A stretch of DNA of 45,803 bases, from positions 1 to 45,803 of the forward strand of contig NZ_JACZFQ010000087.1 in NCBI RefSeq assembly GCF_014904755.1, read 5' to 3'. Source of the DNA: Neoluteolibacter marinus. GTDB taxonomy: Bacteria > Verrucomicrobiota > Verrucomicrobiia > Verrucomicrobiales > Akkermansiaceae. A program made the translations under genes and the position numbers. Below, piece after piece: positions 17,212 through 27,578 of the stretch (positions are counted from its first letter, which is position 1; each line of letters begins with the position of its first letter). Below the pieces are notes generated by a model, which worked only from the letters and a program-made list of their open reading frames with translations, did no database searches and was not told where the DNA came from.

Positions 17212-20200
17212 ATGTTCCCCAAAAACCTGCCTTACGGACTCACCGCCAGTCTCTTGCTTGCATTTGCCGCCGATGCTTTTGCAGTAAATTACCAGTATTA
17301 CCGGTTCAGCACGGAGCGGACCCGGAGCGGCAGCTCGCGGAACCGGACGGTCCAGCTTTCGGAGTTCTCATTTTTCTCGTCAACGGGGCCGGTCGCAGCG
17401 GTTCCGGCGGTCAGCAATCCCGGTGGCAACAATCCGGACGGGGAAGGGCCGGCCAATCTGGTCGATGGGAACGTCAACACCAAGTGGCTCGATTTCAACC
17501 GCAGCCCGGTGGTCTTCAACTTCGGAACCCCCACGAACGTCCACCACTATGGCTTCACGACGGCCAACGACGCCTCCGGCCGCGACCCGGTCCGCTGGCT
17601 GTTCCAAGGCAGCAACGACGGCTCGAACTGGACGACCCTCGACGACCAGAGCCAGGCGACGGTGGACTACCCCGACACCCGCTTCGCGAGCTACGAGTTC
17701 TCGCTGAACCAGGTCACCGACGCGCCGGCGATGGCCTTCACCGTGACGGCGGGAACGGTGGAATCCGGGACGGCGGTCAACGTGTCCCCGGGTGGCAGTG
17801 CCACGCTGACCTGGCAAGTCACCGACGCCGACAGCGTGACGCTTACCAATGGCGGCAGCGTGATCCCGGTGGGGGCCAGCGCGTCGCTGGTGGTGTCGCC
17901 GACGTCAACGCGGACCTACACCCTGGACGGCACGAATTCGGGCGGAACGACCACGCAGTCCATCACGGTCTACGTCGGTGCCACCGTGGCGTCGCCGCGG
18001 CTCAATGAAATCCTCGCCAAGGCCGGCGACGACGACGTGGCCTATCTCGACGAAGATCACGATCTGTCGGACTGGATCGAAATCTACAATCCGAACCCCT
18101 TTGCGATCTCCCTCGACGGCTACGGGCTCACCGATGATGAGACTTTGGTCGCCCTCTGGCCCTTCCCGGCCGGCAGTTCCGTCGAGGCGGAGGGCTATCA
18201 GGTCGTCTTCGCGTCGGGCAAGAACCGCGGCGGTCCGGGGCAGGAGTTGCACAGCGACTTCTCGCTGTCGAAGGACGGGGAATACCTCGCCCTGACGGGG
18301 CCCGGCAACACCCCGGTCGACGCCTTCGCCCCGGTCTTTCCCGCGCAGTTCGATGACGTGTCCTACGGCCTGGTCCCCGGCGCCGGGCTCGATTATTTCA
18401 CCGCCCCGACCCCCGGAAGCGCGAACGACACCAGCCCTGGCGCCCCGGGCGATCCGGTGCAATTCCTGACGGCTCCCGGCACCTTCACTTCCTCGGTTCA
18501 GGTGGCGCTGGCGGTGGAATCGGCCTCGGCACAGATCCGCTACACCCTCGATGGATCGGTTCCGGACGGCGCTTCATTGCTCTACACCGGGCCGATCACG
18601 GTGTCAGAGACCACGCAGGTCAAGGCGCGCTCCTTCGAGACGGGCAAGGCACCCGGCGATGTCGCGGCAGGGGCCTTCCTCAAGATCACCTCGGGCCTTG
18701 CCGCCCAGACCTCCGACCTGCCGGTGGTGGTGATCGAGAACTTCAACGCGGGCGACATTCCCAGCCAGCAAACCCTGCAAGCTTCGTACTTCACCCTGTT
18801 CGAGCCGGACGGCGTCACCGGCCGCACCTCGCTCGCCTCCGCGCCCACGGTCGCGAACCGGACCGGGATCAAGCGCCGCGGATCGTCGACCATCTTCGAC
18901 GCGAAGGGCAGCTACCGGGTCGAGTTCTGGCAGGACGGCAGCGAGGAAGAGAAGGACGTCAACCTGCTCGGCATGTCGAACCACGACGAGTGGATCCTCT
19001 ACGCCCCCTACAGCTACGACCGGGCGATGGTCCGCAACGCGTTCCTCTTCGGCGTCAGCAACGCGATCGGCGACTACGCCCCGCGCACGCGGTTTTGCGA
19101 AGTCTACCTGAACACCAACGGCGGCAGCCTCGACACCGCGGATTACCAGGGAGTCTACGTCCTGATGGAGCGGATCAGCCGTGACGGCGACCGGGTGGAT
19201 GTCGAGAAACTCGATCCCTGGGACAACCAGGAGCCCGACGTCTCGGGCGGCTACATGCTGAGCATCGACCGCCTCGATCCCGGGGACCAGGGCTTCCGCA
19301 GCGCCCTGAACCATCCCTCCGACCCGCCCAACGCGAGCCCGCAACCTTATTTCACCTACGTCTATCCGAAGGAGCAGAACATCACCCCGGCCCAATCGGC
19401 CTACATCCGCGGCTACATCGACGACCTGGAAAGCGCGCTCTACGGGCCGAACTTCAAGGATCCGGCGAGCGGCTACGCGGCCTGGCTCGATGTCGACGCC
19501 TCGATCGACCACCACCTTATGGTGGCCTTCAGCAAGGACCCCGACGGCTTGCGCCTGAGCACCTATCTTTACAAGCCGCGGGGCGGGAAGCTGGCCTTCG
19601 GGCCGATCTGGGACTTCGACCGCGGGATGGGTCCGGACAATGACAACCGCGCGGCCAACCCGGTGGGCTGGCAGGACAACAACCAGGGCGAGACGCTCGC
19701 CTTCTTCGAATACGACTACTGGGGCCGCCTGTTCCAGGATCCGGACTTCATGCAGAAATGGATCGACCGCTGGCAAGAGCTCCGGCGCGGCGAGTTCAGC
19801 GATCTGGCGATGACCTCGCGCGTCGACGGGATGGTGTCGGAACTGCAGGAAAGCCAGGTGCGCAACCAGCAGCGCTGGTCCAACGTCGCGCCCAACGGCG
19901 GACCGCTTTCGGCGCTCAGCGGCTATGCGGGCGAGGTCGATCACCTTAAGAACTGGTTGATGCAACGGGCGGCCTGGATCGACACGCAGTTCGTCGCGCC
20001 GCCGATCGTGGAGGCCGGCGGCGCGGTCACCCCTGGCCAGACGGTCTCCCTCGTGCCGACCGCCGGAACGCTCTACTTCACCCTGGATGGCAGCGACCCC
20101 CGGTTGCCCGGAGGGGCCGTCAGCGGGGCGGCGGCCGCCTACGCCGGGACGGACCCGGTGATCGGTGACACCACGACCTTGATCGCGCGTTCCTACCAGG

Positions 20201-21210
20201 GCGGCCAGTGGAGCGGCCCGGTGGTGGCCCGCTACATCGTCAGCACGCCGGCCAGCGCCGCCTCGCTGGTGGTGTCGGAGATCATGTATCACCCCGCCAA
20301 CCCGAGCCCCGCCGAGGAGGCGGCCGGCTACACCGAGGACGGCGTCTTCGAATACATCGAGCTCCAGAACGTGTCCGACGAGACGATCGATCTCACCGGC
20401 GTGGTGATCAGCAACAGCTTCGACTTCGACTTCACTGGCGCCGAGCTGACCGTGCTGGACCCCGGTCAGGTGGTGCTGGTGGTCCGGAATCGTGCCGCCT
20501 TCGAACTGCGCTACGGCAGCGGTCTCCCGGTCGCCGGCGAGTGGGGGGATCCGGCGTCGCCCGACGGCGGATCGAGCCTTTCCAACGGTGGCGAGCGGAT
20601 CCTCATCACCGCGGCCGATACCAGCTTCATCCGTGACTTTGTCTACGACGACGGAGACGGCTGGCCGGTCGAGCCGGACGGCGACGGGCCTTCGCTCGAG
20701 CTGGTGAATTCCTTCGGCCTTCCGGATCACGCGCAAGGCTCCAACTGGAAGGCCAGCGCCGCCCCTGCCGGCACGCCCGGCACCGGTGGCGACTACTACG
20801 GCTACTGGGCGAGCCTGCATTTTTCGCCGGAAGAGCTGGATGACCCGACGGTCTCCGGACCGGAGGCCGATGCGGATCACGACGGACTCGCGAATGCCAT
20901 CGAGCTCGCCTTCGGTACCGACCCGCGGGTGCTTTCCACCGGTGCCGCACCACAGGTCGGTATGCAAGTATTCGAGGTCGGCGGTGTGACCGACGACTAC
21001 CTGACGATCACCTTCACGCGGGTGATCTCGGCACCCGGATACGCGATCCGGCCGCAATTCAGTGGCAATCTCCAGTCCTGGGCGACCTCCGCGGCGCTGG
21101 TGAATGCGACCGACCACGGCGACGGCTCGGAAACCGTCACCTACCGTGACGTGGTGCCTTCGACCGGCGCGCGACGCTTCGCGCGGGTGGAGGTGATCGC
21201 CGCCCCTTGA
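17212..21210 (+). CDS. Giant secreted CotH-kinase exoprotein with lamin-tail and binding modules
   Basis: 1332 residues. The signal peptide ends near residue 25 (LLLAFAADAFA). The order read from the sequence is: a discoidin-like domain (about 25-165); a lamin-tail domain (about 258-400, with LNEILAKAGDDD and LSDWIEIYNPNPFAISLDGYG); a chitobiase-C-like domain (about 415-490, IRYTLDGSVPD); a CotH kinase-like domain (about 503-920); a second chitobiase-C-like domain (LYFTLDGSDPR); and a second lamin-tail domain (LVVSEIMYHPA). It ends with a Ca-binding-like DHDGLANAIELAFGTDP and a final beta module ending RRFARVEVIAAP. The CotH domain has GIKRRGSSTIFDAKGSYRVEF-type strands, DEWILYAPYSYDRAMVRNAF, QGVYVLMERI and the metal motif WDFD at 800-803. 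CotH proteins are atypical protein kinases, yet this one is exported, so an ATP source is unclear. TAATAAT about eight bases before the ATG may be a -10 element giving a very short leader. Confidence 0.9.
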   Translation: MFPKNLPYGLTASLLLAFAADAFAVNYQYYRFSTERTRSGSSRNRTVQLSEFSFFSSTGPVAAVPAVSNPGGNNPDGEGPANLVDGNVNTKWLDFNRSPVVFNFGTPTNVHHYGFTTANDASGRDPVRWLFQGSNDGSNWTTLDDQSQATVDYPDTRFASYEFSLNQVTDAPAMAFTVTAGTVESGTAVNVSPGGSATLTWQVTDADSVTLTNGGSVIPVGASASLVVSPTSTRTYTLDGTNSGGTTTQSITVYVGATVASPRLNEILAKAGDDDVAYLDEDHDLSDWIEIYNPNPFAISLDGYGLTDDETLVALWPFPAGSSVEAEGYQVVFASGKNRGGPGQELHSDFSLSKDGEYLALTGPGNTPVDAFAPVFPAQFDDVSYGLVPGAGLDYFTAPTPGSANDTSPGAPGDPVQFLTAPGTFTSSVQVALAVESASAQIRYTLDGSVPDGASLLYTGPITVSETTQVKARSFETGKAPGDVAAGAFLKITSGLAAQTSDLPVVVIENFNAGDIPSQQTLQASYFTLFEPDGVTGRTSLASAPTVANRTGIKRRGSSTIFDAKGSYRVEFWQDGSEEEKDVNLLGMSNHDEWILYAPYSYDRAMVRNAFLFGVSNAIGDYAPRTRFCEVYLNTNGGSLDTADYQGVYVLMERISRDGDRVDVEKLDPWDNQEPDVSGGYMLSIDRLDPGDQGFRSALNHPSDPPNASPQPYFTYVYPKEQNITPAQSAYIRGYIDDLESALYGPNFKDPASGYAAWLDVDASIDHHLMVAFSKDPDGLRLSTYLYKPRGGKLAFGPIWDFDRGMGPDNDNRAANPVGWQDNNQGETLAFFEYDYWGRLFQDPDFMQKWIDRWQELRRGEFSDLAMTSRVDGMVSELQESQVRNQQRWSNVAPNGGPLSALSGYAGEVDHLKNWLMQRAAWIDTQFVAPPIVEAGGAVTPGQTVSLVPTAGTLYFTLDGSDPRLPGGAVSGAAAAYAGTDPVIGDTTTLIARSYQGGQWSGPVVARYIVSTPASAASLVVSEIMYHPANPSPAEEAAGYTEDGVFEYIELQNVSDETIDLTGVVISNSFDFDFTGAELTVLDPGQVVLVVRNRAAFELRYGSGLPVAGEWGDPASPDGGSSLSNGGERILITAADTSFIRDFVYDDGDGWPVEPDGDGPSLELVNSFGLPDHAQGSNWKASAAPAGTPGTGGDYYGYWASLHFSPEELDDPTVSGPEADADHDGLANAIELAFGTDPRVLSTGAAPQVGMQVFEVGGVTDDYLTITFTRVISAPGYAIRPQFSGNLQSWATSAALVNATDHGDGSETVTYRDVVPSTGARRFARVEVIAAP

Positions 21211-21221
21211 TCCGGCAAGCG

Positions 21222-21728
21222 TCAGCCGTTCTGCAACTCGACCGTCCGTCCAATCGCCAGTTCATAGAGCTGGTGGAGGCGGGCGGTTTGCGGAGCTCCC
21301 AGTTTCCGGCCGATGCGGGCGAGCAGATAGAGCGCGACGATCAGGATCAGTGAGGTCCAGAAGATCCACAGCCCCCACGCGGTGCGGCCGAGCTGCCACT
21401 GCGCGAATCCGAGCGACCCGCCGAAAATCGCGAAGCTGGCGGTGATCAGGTAGCCATAGAGAAACAAGGACCAGACGTTCGCGTTGGGACCGTAGATGCC
21501 CTCGATCCGCGTCGAGCCATCGTCCTCGGGCTCCAGCGAGAGATTCAACCGGGGTGACCAGAAATGGCGTTCCTCCGTGGGAATGCGCACGCACACGAAA
21601 CCTGGAAAGCTCTTCACCTCGAAGTCCTCACTCTCCGAACGCACCGTCCCGACAATACTCGCCTGTGCCTCGTCCGGTGGCAGGGGAAGGTGCTGTGTGA
21701 AATTGGGACGGATGCCGATGGTACTCAC
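21222..21728 (-). CDS. Conserved hypothetical protein with two membrane helices
   Basis: 168 residues. The N-terminal ~85 residues are a soluble domain of strands (VRSESEDFEVKSFPGFVCVR, EERHFWSPRLNLSLEPEDDG, RIEGIYGPN). Two membrane helices follow (about 88-110, FLYGYLITASFAIFGG; and 117-141, GLWIFWTSLILIVALYLLA). A short cytoplasmic tail has the helix TARLHQLYELAIGR. From memory this resembles an uncharacterised family found in Bacteroidota and relatives; no reaction is known. The start is GTG at 21728, since no in-frame ATG exists nearby. It converges on the CotH gene with 11 bases between the stops. Confidence 0.7.
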   Translation of the reverse strand: MSTIGIRPNFTQHLPLPPDEAQASIVGTVRSESEDFEVKSFPGFVCVRIPTEERHFWSPRLNLSLEPEDDGSTRIEGIYGPNANVWSLFLYGYLITASFAIFGGSLGFAQWQLGRTAWGLWIFWTSLILIVALYLLARIGRKLGAPQTARLHQLYELAIGRTVELQNG

Positions 21729-21962
21729 CGGGTGCCATGAAGCAGAAGGCGGGGCCGCGTGTCAAACCGGTGCCTTGAACCTTGACCCTCCTTTGGGGAG
21801 TCCGTTGAGTATAGCGCCCCCTCGGTGAAATTCCCTTTTTCCGCCTGTCCTTTCCTTGGTCAAGGGGCCGGCGGTTGATCCCCCGTCACGATCGTATCGT
21901 GGGATGATTGCAGAGGCCGGGTGAGTCTTGCCTGCACAGCCTCCAACGCCATCCCTCCTCCG

Positions 21963-24900
21963 ATGAAAAGATCCCGGTTCCTTCTCGTCGCCTTCCTGCT
22001 GCTCGGCATCGCGTTCCTTCTTTTTCACCGGAAGCCATCGAGGGACAAAGAGCTGACGGAGTCGCAGGAGAACGCATCACGCGCCATCGCGGCCGATCAC
22101 TCCGGGGAGGAAGAGTCGGCTCCGGTGGACGATGCCTCCCCGGTGACGAAATCGACGGCACGGCCCATGCCGGTCGCGGCCGGGGCCGTGGATGTCATCG
22201 AGCTACGTGATCCGCCGGTGCTTTCGGACGAGGAGAAGGCCCGTCGCGCGAAACTGGTGCCGAGGATCCCGTTCGAGAAGACGCCGGTGGTCAAGCCGGA
22301 GGGCAACGAGTTGCAGGTGATGGTGAAATTCATGGATCCCCTGCGCGCGAGGCCGCTGGACGATGGCCGGGTGAGCTTGATCGCGAAGCAAGCGCCGGCG
22401 GAACTGGTGAAGGTGATCGAGGAATTCGGTGTTCGTTTCGAGGATGCCTTCGGCGAGAACTCGGCGAAAATGGCGGCCCTCGTCGCCCGGGCGGAACAGG
22501 CTTCGGGCAACGCTCAGGCCGATTTGAACGGCACCTTGATCGCCACCGGCAGCGACCGGTCGCCCGATGGGGCCTTCGCGCTCGCGACCCGCCTGAACCG
22601 CCTCCCGCAGGTCGAGTACGCCTACCTGGAAGCGCTCGACCGCCGTCCGTTGCCGCCGGTCGATATCGCGCCGCCGACCGGCAGCTTCGTTGCGAACCAG
22701 AATTACCGCAACGCCACCTTCGGTACCCGCGTCGATCTGGCCGCGGGTGAGTACGGCGCGAGTGGCCGCGACATGCGCTTCGGCGATACCGAGTGGGCGG
22801 CCAATATCAACCACGAGGATCTGACGGATGCATCCGGCACTCCGCTCATCACCGATGTCACCGGTGGCGTGATGCTCCAGGTGCTGACTTCCAGCGGCGG
22901 CAATCCCGCCACACCCCTCGACCATCCCTTGGGCGGACAGCACGGCACCGCCGTGATGGGCATCATGGCGGCGGGCGACAACGGCTACGGGGTCACCGGG
23001 GTCGTGCCGGACACCAAGCTGTTCTTCGCCTCCGAGTTCGTGACCGGAGCCCGGCCGGTGGCGTTGGGCCTGCTGGTCGACGAGTGCCGGGCCGGCGACG
23101 TGATCCTGCTGGAGCAGCAAACCAATGGTCCGTTCCCGGCCAGCGAATTCAATACCGGCGGCAACGGCCCCGCCGACCTCGATCCGACGGTCTGGAACAC
23201 CGTCAAGGCCGCCACCGACTGTGGCATCGTGGTGGTCATCACCGCCGGCAACGGCAACGCCGACCTCGACCGTGACACCTTCATCCCGTACCGCTCGCGG
23301 GGTGACAACGGGGCCATCATCAACGGCGCGGGAACCTCGAATAACACCCACTTCAAGCTGAACTTCAGCAGCCACGGCACGCCGGTGCACTTGCAGGGCT
23401 GGGGTCAAAACGTCGCCGCCACCGGCTACGGCAACCTTGCCAATGTCGATGGCTGGACGGAAACCAGCCTCATCGACGGCCAGATCGGCAACCAGCTCTA
23501 CACCGGCACCTTCAATGGAACGAGCTCGGCCGGACCGATCGTCGCGTCGGCTTGCGTGGCGGTGCAATCGGTGGCCAAGGCGGAACTCAAGCGGACCCTC
23601 AGCCCGCGCGAGCTGCGCCAACTCCTGATCGACACCGGCACGCCGCAGACGCTCGGCGGGGGTGTTTCCAGCGGCATCGGCACGTACGAGGCGGAGTCGC
23701 TGACGGTGGCCTCGGTCAGCGGGACCGCAGTGACGACCAGCTCCGGCGGCGGTGCGAGCGGGGATTTCAAGCGGCTGGAAACGACCGCCGTCGGCAACTC
23801 GTTCGAGTTCACCCTTCCCAACATCAACCGCGGCTCCTACGTGGTGAAAGTCCGCCAGATCACTTCCAGCGACCTCGGGATCTACCAGCTTTCCCATGAC
23901 GACAGCGGCGGTGGCTTCACCAATCTCGGCGCGACGGTCGATCAGTACCGGAGCTCCTGTTGCGCGGCCAACGTCGTCACGGTGGGCACCGCGTCGTTCA
24001 CCAATTCCGGTCCCAAGAAAATCCGCTTCACGGTCACCGGGCAGAACGCCAACGCCGGCAGCAACCGGATCGCCGTCGACCAGATCATCATCGAGGACTC
24101 CGTCGGCTGGGGAAAAGTGGGGCCGCTCCCGGACATCGCCGCCGCGATCCGGGAATTGCTCGGCACCCCGGTGGCGCAGACCCTCGATGCCGCCGGCTCC
24201 TACACCCAGGCCTTCGACAGCGGCACGCCCGTCCCTGCGGGCGGATGGACCTTGCTCGACGGTGGCCAGCATGGTCGGACCCGGATCGTGGATGGTGCCT
24301 TGCGGATGGATACCACCGGGGACGCCACGACCAATGCCGCGATCCTCCACCTCGATCTCGCCGGCAAGTCCGGGGTCTTCCTTTCCTACGACTGGCGGGA
24401 CAATGGGGATGAAACCAACGCGCTCACGATGGCCGCCCACACCGGCATCCGTCCGGGCGATGGCGTCTGCATCAGCGCCGACGGGCAGACCTGGTACGGC
24501 GTCACCGAGTGGTCTCCGCAAAGCCGCACGGACGGAGTCTGGCAGCGCGAGCAGCTCGACCTCGACGCCGCGATCGCCACGGCGGGAATCAGCTACAGCG
24601 ATGACTTCCGCATCCGCTTCCAGCACCACGACGATTCCTCGTGGCCGTTCGACGGTATCGAGCTCGACAACGTGGTGGTGCGGACTTCTTCCACGGCGGA
24701 GCTCGCGCTTTCGGTCCGCAGTCTCGGACTCAGCACGATCGAGGGGGAAAGCCCCGCGCCGGTCACCTTCGCCGTGATCAACCGTGGCAATGCCAGCGCG
24801 CCGTTCACGATCAATGAATCGCTTCCCTGGGCGAGCGTCAGTCCCTCCAGCGGCACCGTCCCCGCCGGCGGCAGTGTCAACATCACCGCCACCTTCGACA

Positions 24901-27578
24901 CCAGCGCGCTTTCCTTCGGACTGTTCTCCGGATCGATCGACCTCGCGGGCGTCGATTACATCTGGATCAACGGCGTCGTGCACGGCGCGAGCTCCGGCGA
25001 TACTTACCGAAATTACGACTCGACACCCCTCGCCACGATCCCCGGTTCCGGACCCGCGGACCGCTATCCGATACCGATCACCGTCAACGGAATGGAGGGC
25101 CGGATCGTCAACCTCGACGTCCATCTGTGGGGAATCACCCACACCCACTTCGACGACCTGGACATCCTCCTGGTCGGTCCGGATGGACGGGAAGTGCTGT
25201 TGATGTCGGACGCGGGTGGTTCCGATGACCTGACGGACATTTCACTCCTGTTCGACGACGACGCGCCGGGACCCGTCGATAACGGTATCGCCCCGGTCTC
25301 GGGCAGCTACCAACCCTCGGATTACAACGGGAGCGGCGATCCCTTCCCTGGCCGGCCGGTTGTCGATTCGCGCAGCACCTCCCTTGCGACCTTCAACGAC
25401 GCCGACCCCAACGGGACGTGGACCCTGTGGGTGGTGGACGATTTCGCCGGAGACTCGGGATCCATCAGAGGCTACACGCTCTACATCACCACAGACACCG
25501 GTCTCGGCGGGATCGTGGAGAATTTCAGCAATAGCAACCTGGACCCGTTCGATCTCGACGGGACGTCGATCCTTTTCACGCCGGACGATTCGGACGCGGG
25601 ATTCTCCCACGTGCCGAGTGCCATCACGGCGCTGCCGACCACTCATGGTGCGGCCGCGAAGGAGATCGAGCTCACGGATGACAGTTCGGTCCCCTGGTTC
25701 ACCGGAGCGCAGCCATTTCCGTTCCGCGGGGTGAACCATGAAACGGTGCAGGTTTGCTCGAACGGCTACATCGCGTTCGGCGAGGAATCCCCGGCGATCC
25801 CGTCAAACCTGTCCACGTTCCTCTCCCGGCAAGCCATCGCCGCATTGTCCCATGACTTGAATCCGACGGCAGGCGGCACGGTGAAGGCGGAGAATTTCCC
25901 CGACCGCTCGGTGATCACTTGGGAGGCCGTGCCGGTATTCAGCACCACCAACTCCAATACGTTCCAGATCGAATTGTTCTACGACGGCCGGATCCGCATC
26001 AGCTGGCTCGGCATCGACGCCACGACCGCGGTTGTCGGAATCTCCGCCGGATTCGGGGAAGCGGATATCACCGAGACCGACTTCGTGATCCCGCGCCGCC
26101 CGTTCACGCCGGGCCATGTTCCGCACGCGATTCCCGGCATGATCCAGGCCGAGGACTACGACGAGGCGACGTTGCCGCCGCTCGCTTACCTTGACTACGA
26201 CGCGACCAACAACGGGGGTGCCTACCGTCCCGACGAGGGCGTCGATATCGAGAACTGCACCGATGTCGGCGGCGGCTACAATATCGCCTTCACCGAATAC
26301 GGCGAGTGGATCGAGCACACCGTGGACGTGGCGAGCGCGGGCCGATACAGCGCCTACGTCCGCGTCGCCAATCCATCCATCGGTGGAGGCTTTAACCTGG
26401 AATTCGAAGGCGTCAGCAAGACCGGCGATTTCTACTTCGACCCCACCGGAGCCTTCCAGACCTTCCGCACCTATGTCGTGACCGGCATGTCGCTCGACGC
26501 CGGCGTGCAGACCCTTCGTACGAACTGGGCGGCTGCCAACGTGAATCTCAACCACATCACCTTCGTGAAAGAAGATGCGGGCAATGAGCCCGGTCTCGTC
26601 GCCCATTGGAAATTCGACGCGTCCTCCGGTGCCGCCGTGTCCGATGCCGCGGGCGATCATGACGGGGCCATCCACGGAGCGACCGGCTGGATGCCGACCG
26701 GTGGCGTGAACGGTGGCGCGCTCGACTTCTCGGGGAGTGACAACTGGATCACGGTGCCGACCGACGACCTTCTGAAGCTCCGTGCCCTCAACAATGCCTA
26801 CACGGTGTCCACTTGGGTCAATCTCGATAGCGCGGCCAACCAGGCGATCCTCTATCACGGGCTCGGCTGTTCCAGTTGGGCGAGCTGGCACCTTGCTGTC
26901 GGCCAGTTGGAAGTTGTCGCGGTGGGATTCCCGGGCAGCCTCGTCTTCAGCAGCCGTTCGGCAAACAACTCGGTCGATTCCACTTGGCTGGTCGATCCCT
27001 CGCCGGTCGAGACCGGCCAGTGGGTTCACGCCGCCGCCACCTATGACGGCGCGACGCTGCGTTTCTACGTCAACGGCTCGGAAGTCGGGTCGACCCCTCA
27101 TGCCAACGCGCTCCCCTTCGACAGCCCCGAGAGCAATTTCCACATCGGCGCCGACCCGGGCTGCTTGCCCACCGGCCGCACGCCGATGGATGGCCGGATC
27201 GATGACGTCCGCATCTACGTCCACGCCCTCACCGCGCAGGAAATCCAGGCACAGGCGTACGCCGGCCTCCCGCCGGGTGAGGACCGCGACCACGACGGCC
27301 AGTCGAACGAGGCCGAGATCGCCTTCGGCACCAATCCGTTCGATCGCACCTCGGTCTTCCTGCCGGAGGTGTCGAAGACCGCCGGAGGGGGCAACCTTGT
27401 CGAGTTCCCCGGAGTCACCGGGCATTCCTACCATGTCCAGTACTCGCCCGATCTCTCGGTGCCCTTCACCACCATCGCCAGCTTCAACCCGGTCGCCGAC
27501 GGCCCCGTGAGTTTCACCGATACCGATTCGGTCCGGACCTCGGCAAGCAAGGGCTTCTACCGGATTCTCGCGCCGTGA
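21963..27578 (+). CDS. Giant S8 (subtilisin-like) protease with inserted domain and lectin-like modules
   Basis: 1871 residues starting with a membrane anchor or signal (MKRSRFLLVAFLLLGIAFLLF). After a ~200-residue pro-region the S8 domain holds D275 (RFGDTEWA), H327 (GGQHGTAVMGIMAAGDNG) and S521 (FNGTSSAGP). The last S8 helix segments are split. LLIDTGTPQ (about 555-563) is separated from GPLPDIAAAIREL (about 718-730) by ~150 residues that look like a carbohydrate-binding jelly-roll (TYEAESLTVASVSGTA). Downstream are a beta-sandwich domain, a spacer like choice-of-anchor domains, a P/Homo-B-like domain (about 1015-1180), a NIDO-like part, CBM6 (about 1390-1540, MIQAEDYDEAT), a LamG-like domain (about 1543-1765), DHDGQSNEAEIAFGTNP, and a tail ending GFYRILAP. 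It is secreted or surface-bound. The ATG at 21963 fits the anchor. Confidence 0.92.
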   Translation: MKRSRFLLVAFLLLGIAFLLFHRKPSRDKELTESQENASRAIAADHSGEEESAPVDDASPVTKSTARPMPVAAGAVDVIELRDPPVLSDEEKARRAKLVPRIPFEKTPVVKPEGNELQVMVKFMDPLRARPLDDGRVSLIAKQAPAELVKVIEEFGVRFEDAFGENSAKMAALVARAEQASGNAQADLNGTLIATGSDRSPDGAFALATRLNRLPQVEYAYLEALDRRPLPPVDIAPPTGSFVANQNYRNATFGTRVDLAAGEYGASGRDMRFGDTEWAANINHEDLTDASGTPLITDVTGGVMLQVLTSSGGNPATPLDHPLGGQHGTAVMGIMAAGDNGYGVTGVVPDTKLFFASEFVTGARPVALGLLVDECRAGDVILLEQQTNGPFPASEFNTGGNGPADLDPTVWNTVKAATDCGIVVVITAGNGNADLDRDTFIPYRSRGDNGAIINGAGTSNNTHFKLNFSSHGTPVHLQGWGQNVAATGYGNLANVDGWTETSLIDGQIGNQLYTGTFNGTSSAGPIVASACVAVQSVAKAELKRTLSPRELRQLLIDTGTPQTLGGGVSSGIGTYEAESLTVASVSGTAVTTSSGGGASGDFKRLETTAVGNSFEFTLPNINRGSYVVKVRQITSSDLGIYQLSHDDSGGGFTNLGATVDQYRSSCCAANVVTVGTASFTNSGPKKIRFTVTGQNANAGSNRIAVDQIIIEDSVGWGKVGPLPDIAAAIRELLGTPVAQTLDAAGSYTQAFDSGTPVPAGGWTLLDGGQHGRTRIVDGALRMDTTGDATTNAAILHLDLAGKSGVFLSYDWRDNGDETNALTMAAHTGIRPGDGVCISADGQTWYGVTEWSPQSRTDGVWQREQLDLDAAIATAGISYSDDFRIRFQHHDDSSWPFDGIELDNVVVRTSSTAELALSVRSLGLSTIEGESPAPVTFAVINRGNASAPFTINESLPWASVSPSSGTVPAGGSVNITATFDTSALSFGLFSGSIDLAGVDYIWINGVVHGASSGDTYRNYDSTPLATIPGSGPADRYPIPITVNGMEGRIVNLDVHLWGITHTHFDDLDILLVGPDGREVLLMSDAGGSDDLTDISLLFDDDAPGPVDNGIAPVSGSYQPSDYNGSGDPFPGRPVVDSRSTSLATFNDADPNGTWTLWVVDDFAGDSGSIRGYTLYITTDTGLGGIVENFSNSNLDPFDLDGTSILFTPDDSDAGFSHVPSAITALPTTHGAAAKEIELTDDSSVPWFTGAQPFPFRGVNHETVQVCSNGYIAFGEESPAIPSNLSTFLSRQAIAALSHDLNPTAGGTVKAENFPDRSVITWEAVPVFSTTNSNTFQIELFYDGRIRISWLGIDATTAVVGISAGFGEADITETDFVIPRRPFTPGHVPHAIPGMIQAEDYDEATLPPLAYLDYDATNNGGAYRPDEGVDIENCTDVGGGYNIAFTEYGEWIEHTVDVASAGRYSAYVRVANPSIGGGFNLEFEGVSKTGDFYFDPTGAFQTFRTYVVTGMSLDAGVQTLRTNWAAANVNLNHITFVKEDAGNEPGLVAHWKFDASSGAAVSDAAGDHDGAIHGATGWMPTGGVNGGALDFSGSDNWITVPTDDLLKLRALNNAYTVSTWVNLDSAANQAILYHGLGCSSWASWHLAVGQLEVVAVGFPGSLVFSSRSANNSVDSTWLVDPSPVETGQWVHAAATYDGATLRFYVNGSEVGSTPHANALPFDSPESNFHIGADPGCLPTGRTPMDGRIDDVRIYVHALTAQEIQAQAYAGLPPGEDRDHDGQSNEAEIAFGTNPFDRTSVFLPEVSKTAGGGNLVEFPGVTGHSYHVQYSPDLSVPFTTIASFNPVADGPVSFTDTDSVRTSASKGFYRILAP

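Noticed and set aside
18604-21117. An 837-codon minus-strand frame inside the CotH gene
   Set aside because: Same shadow effect; the product lacks any recognisable motif.
22203-25148. A 981-codon minus-strand frame inside the S8 protease gene
   Set aside because: Shadow of the coding strand; the S8 triad is on the plus strand.
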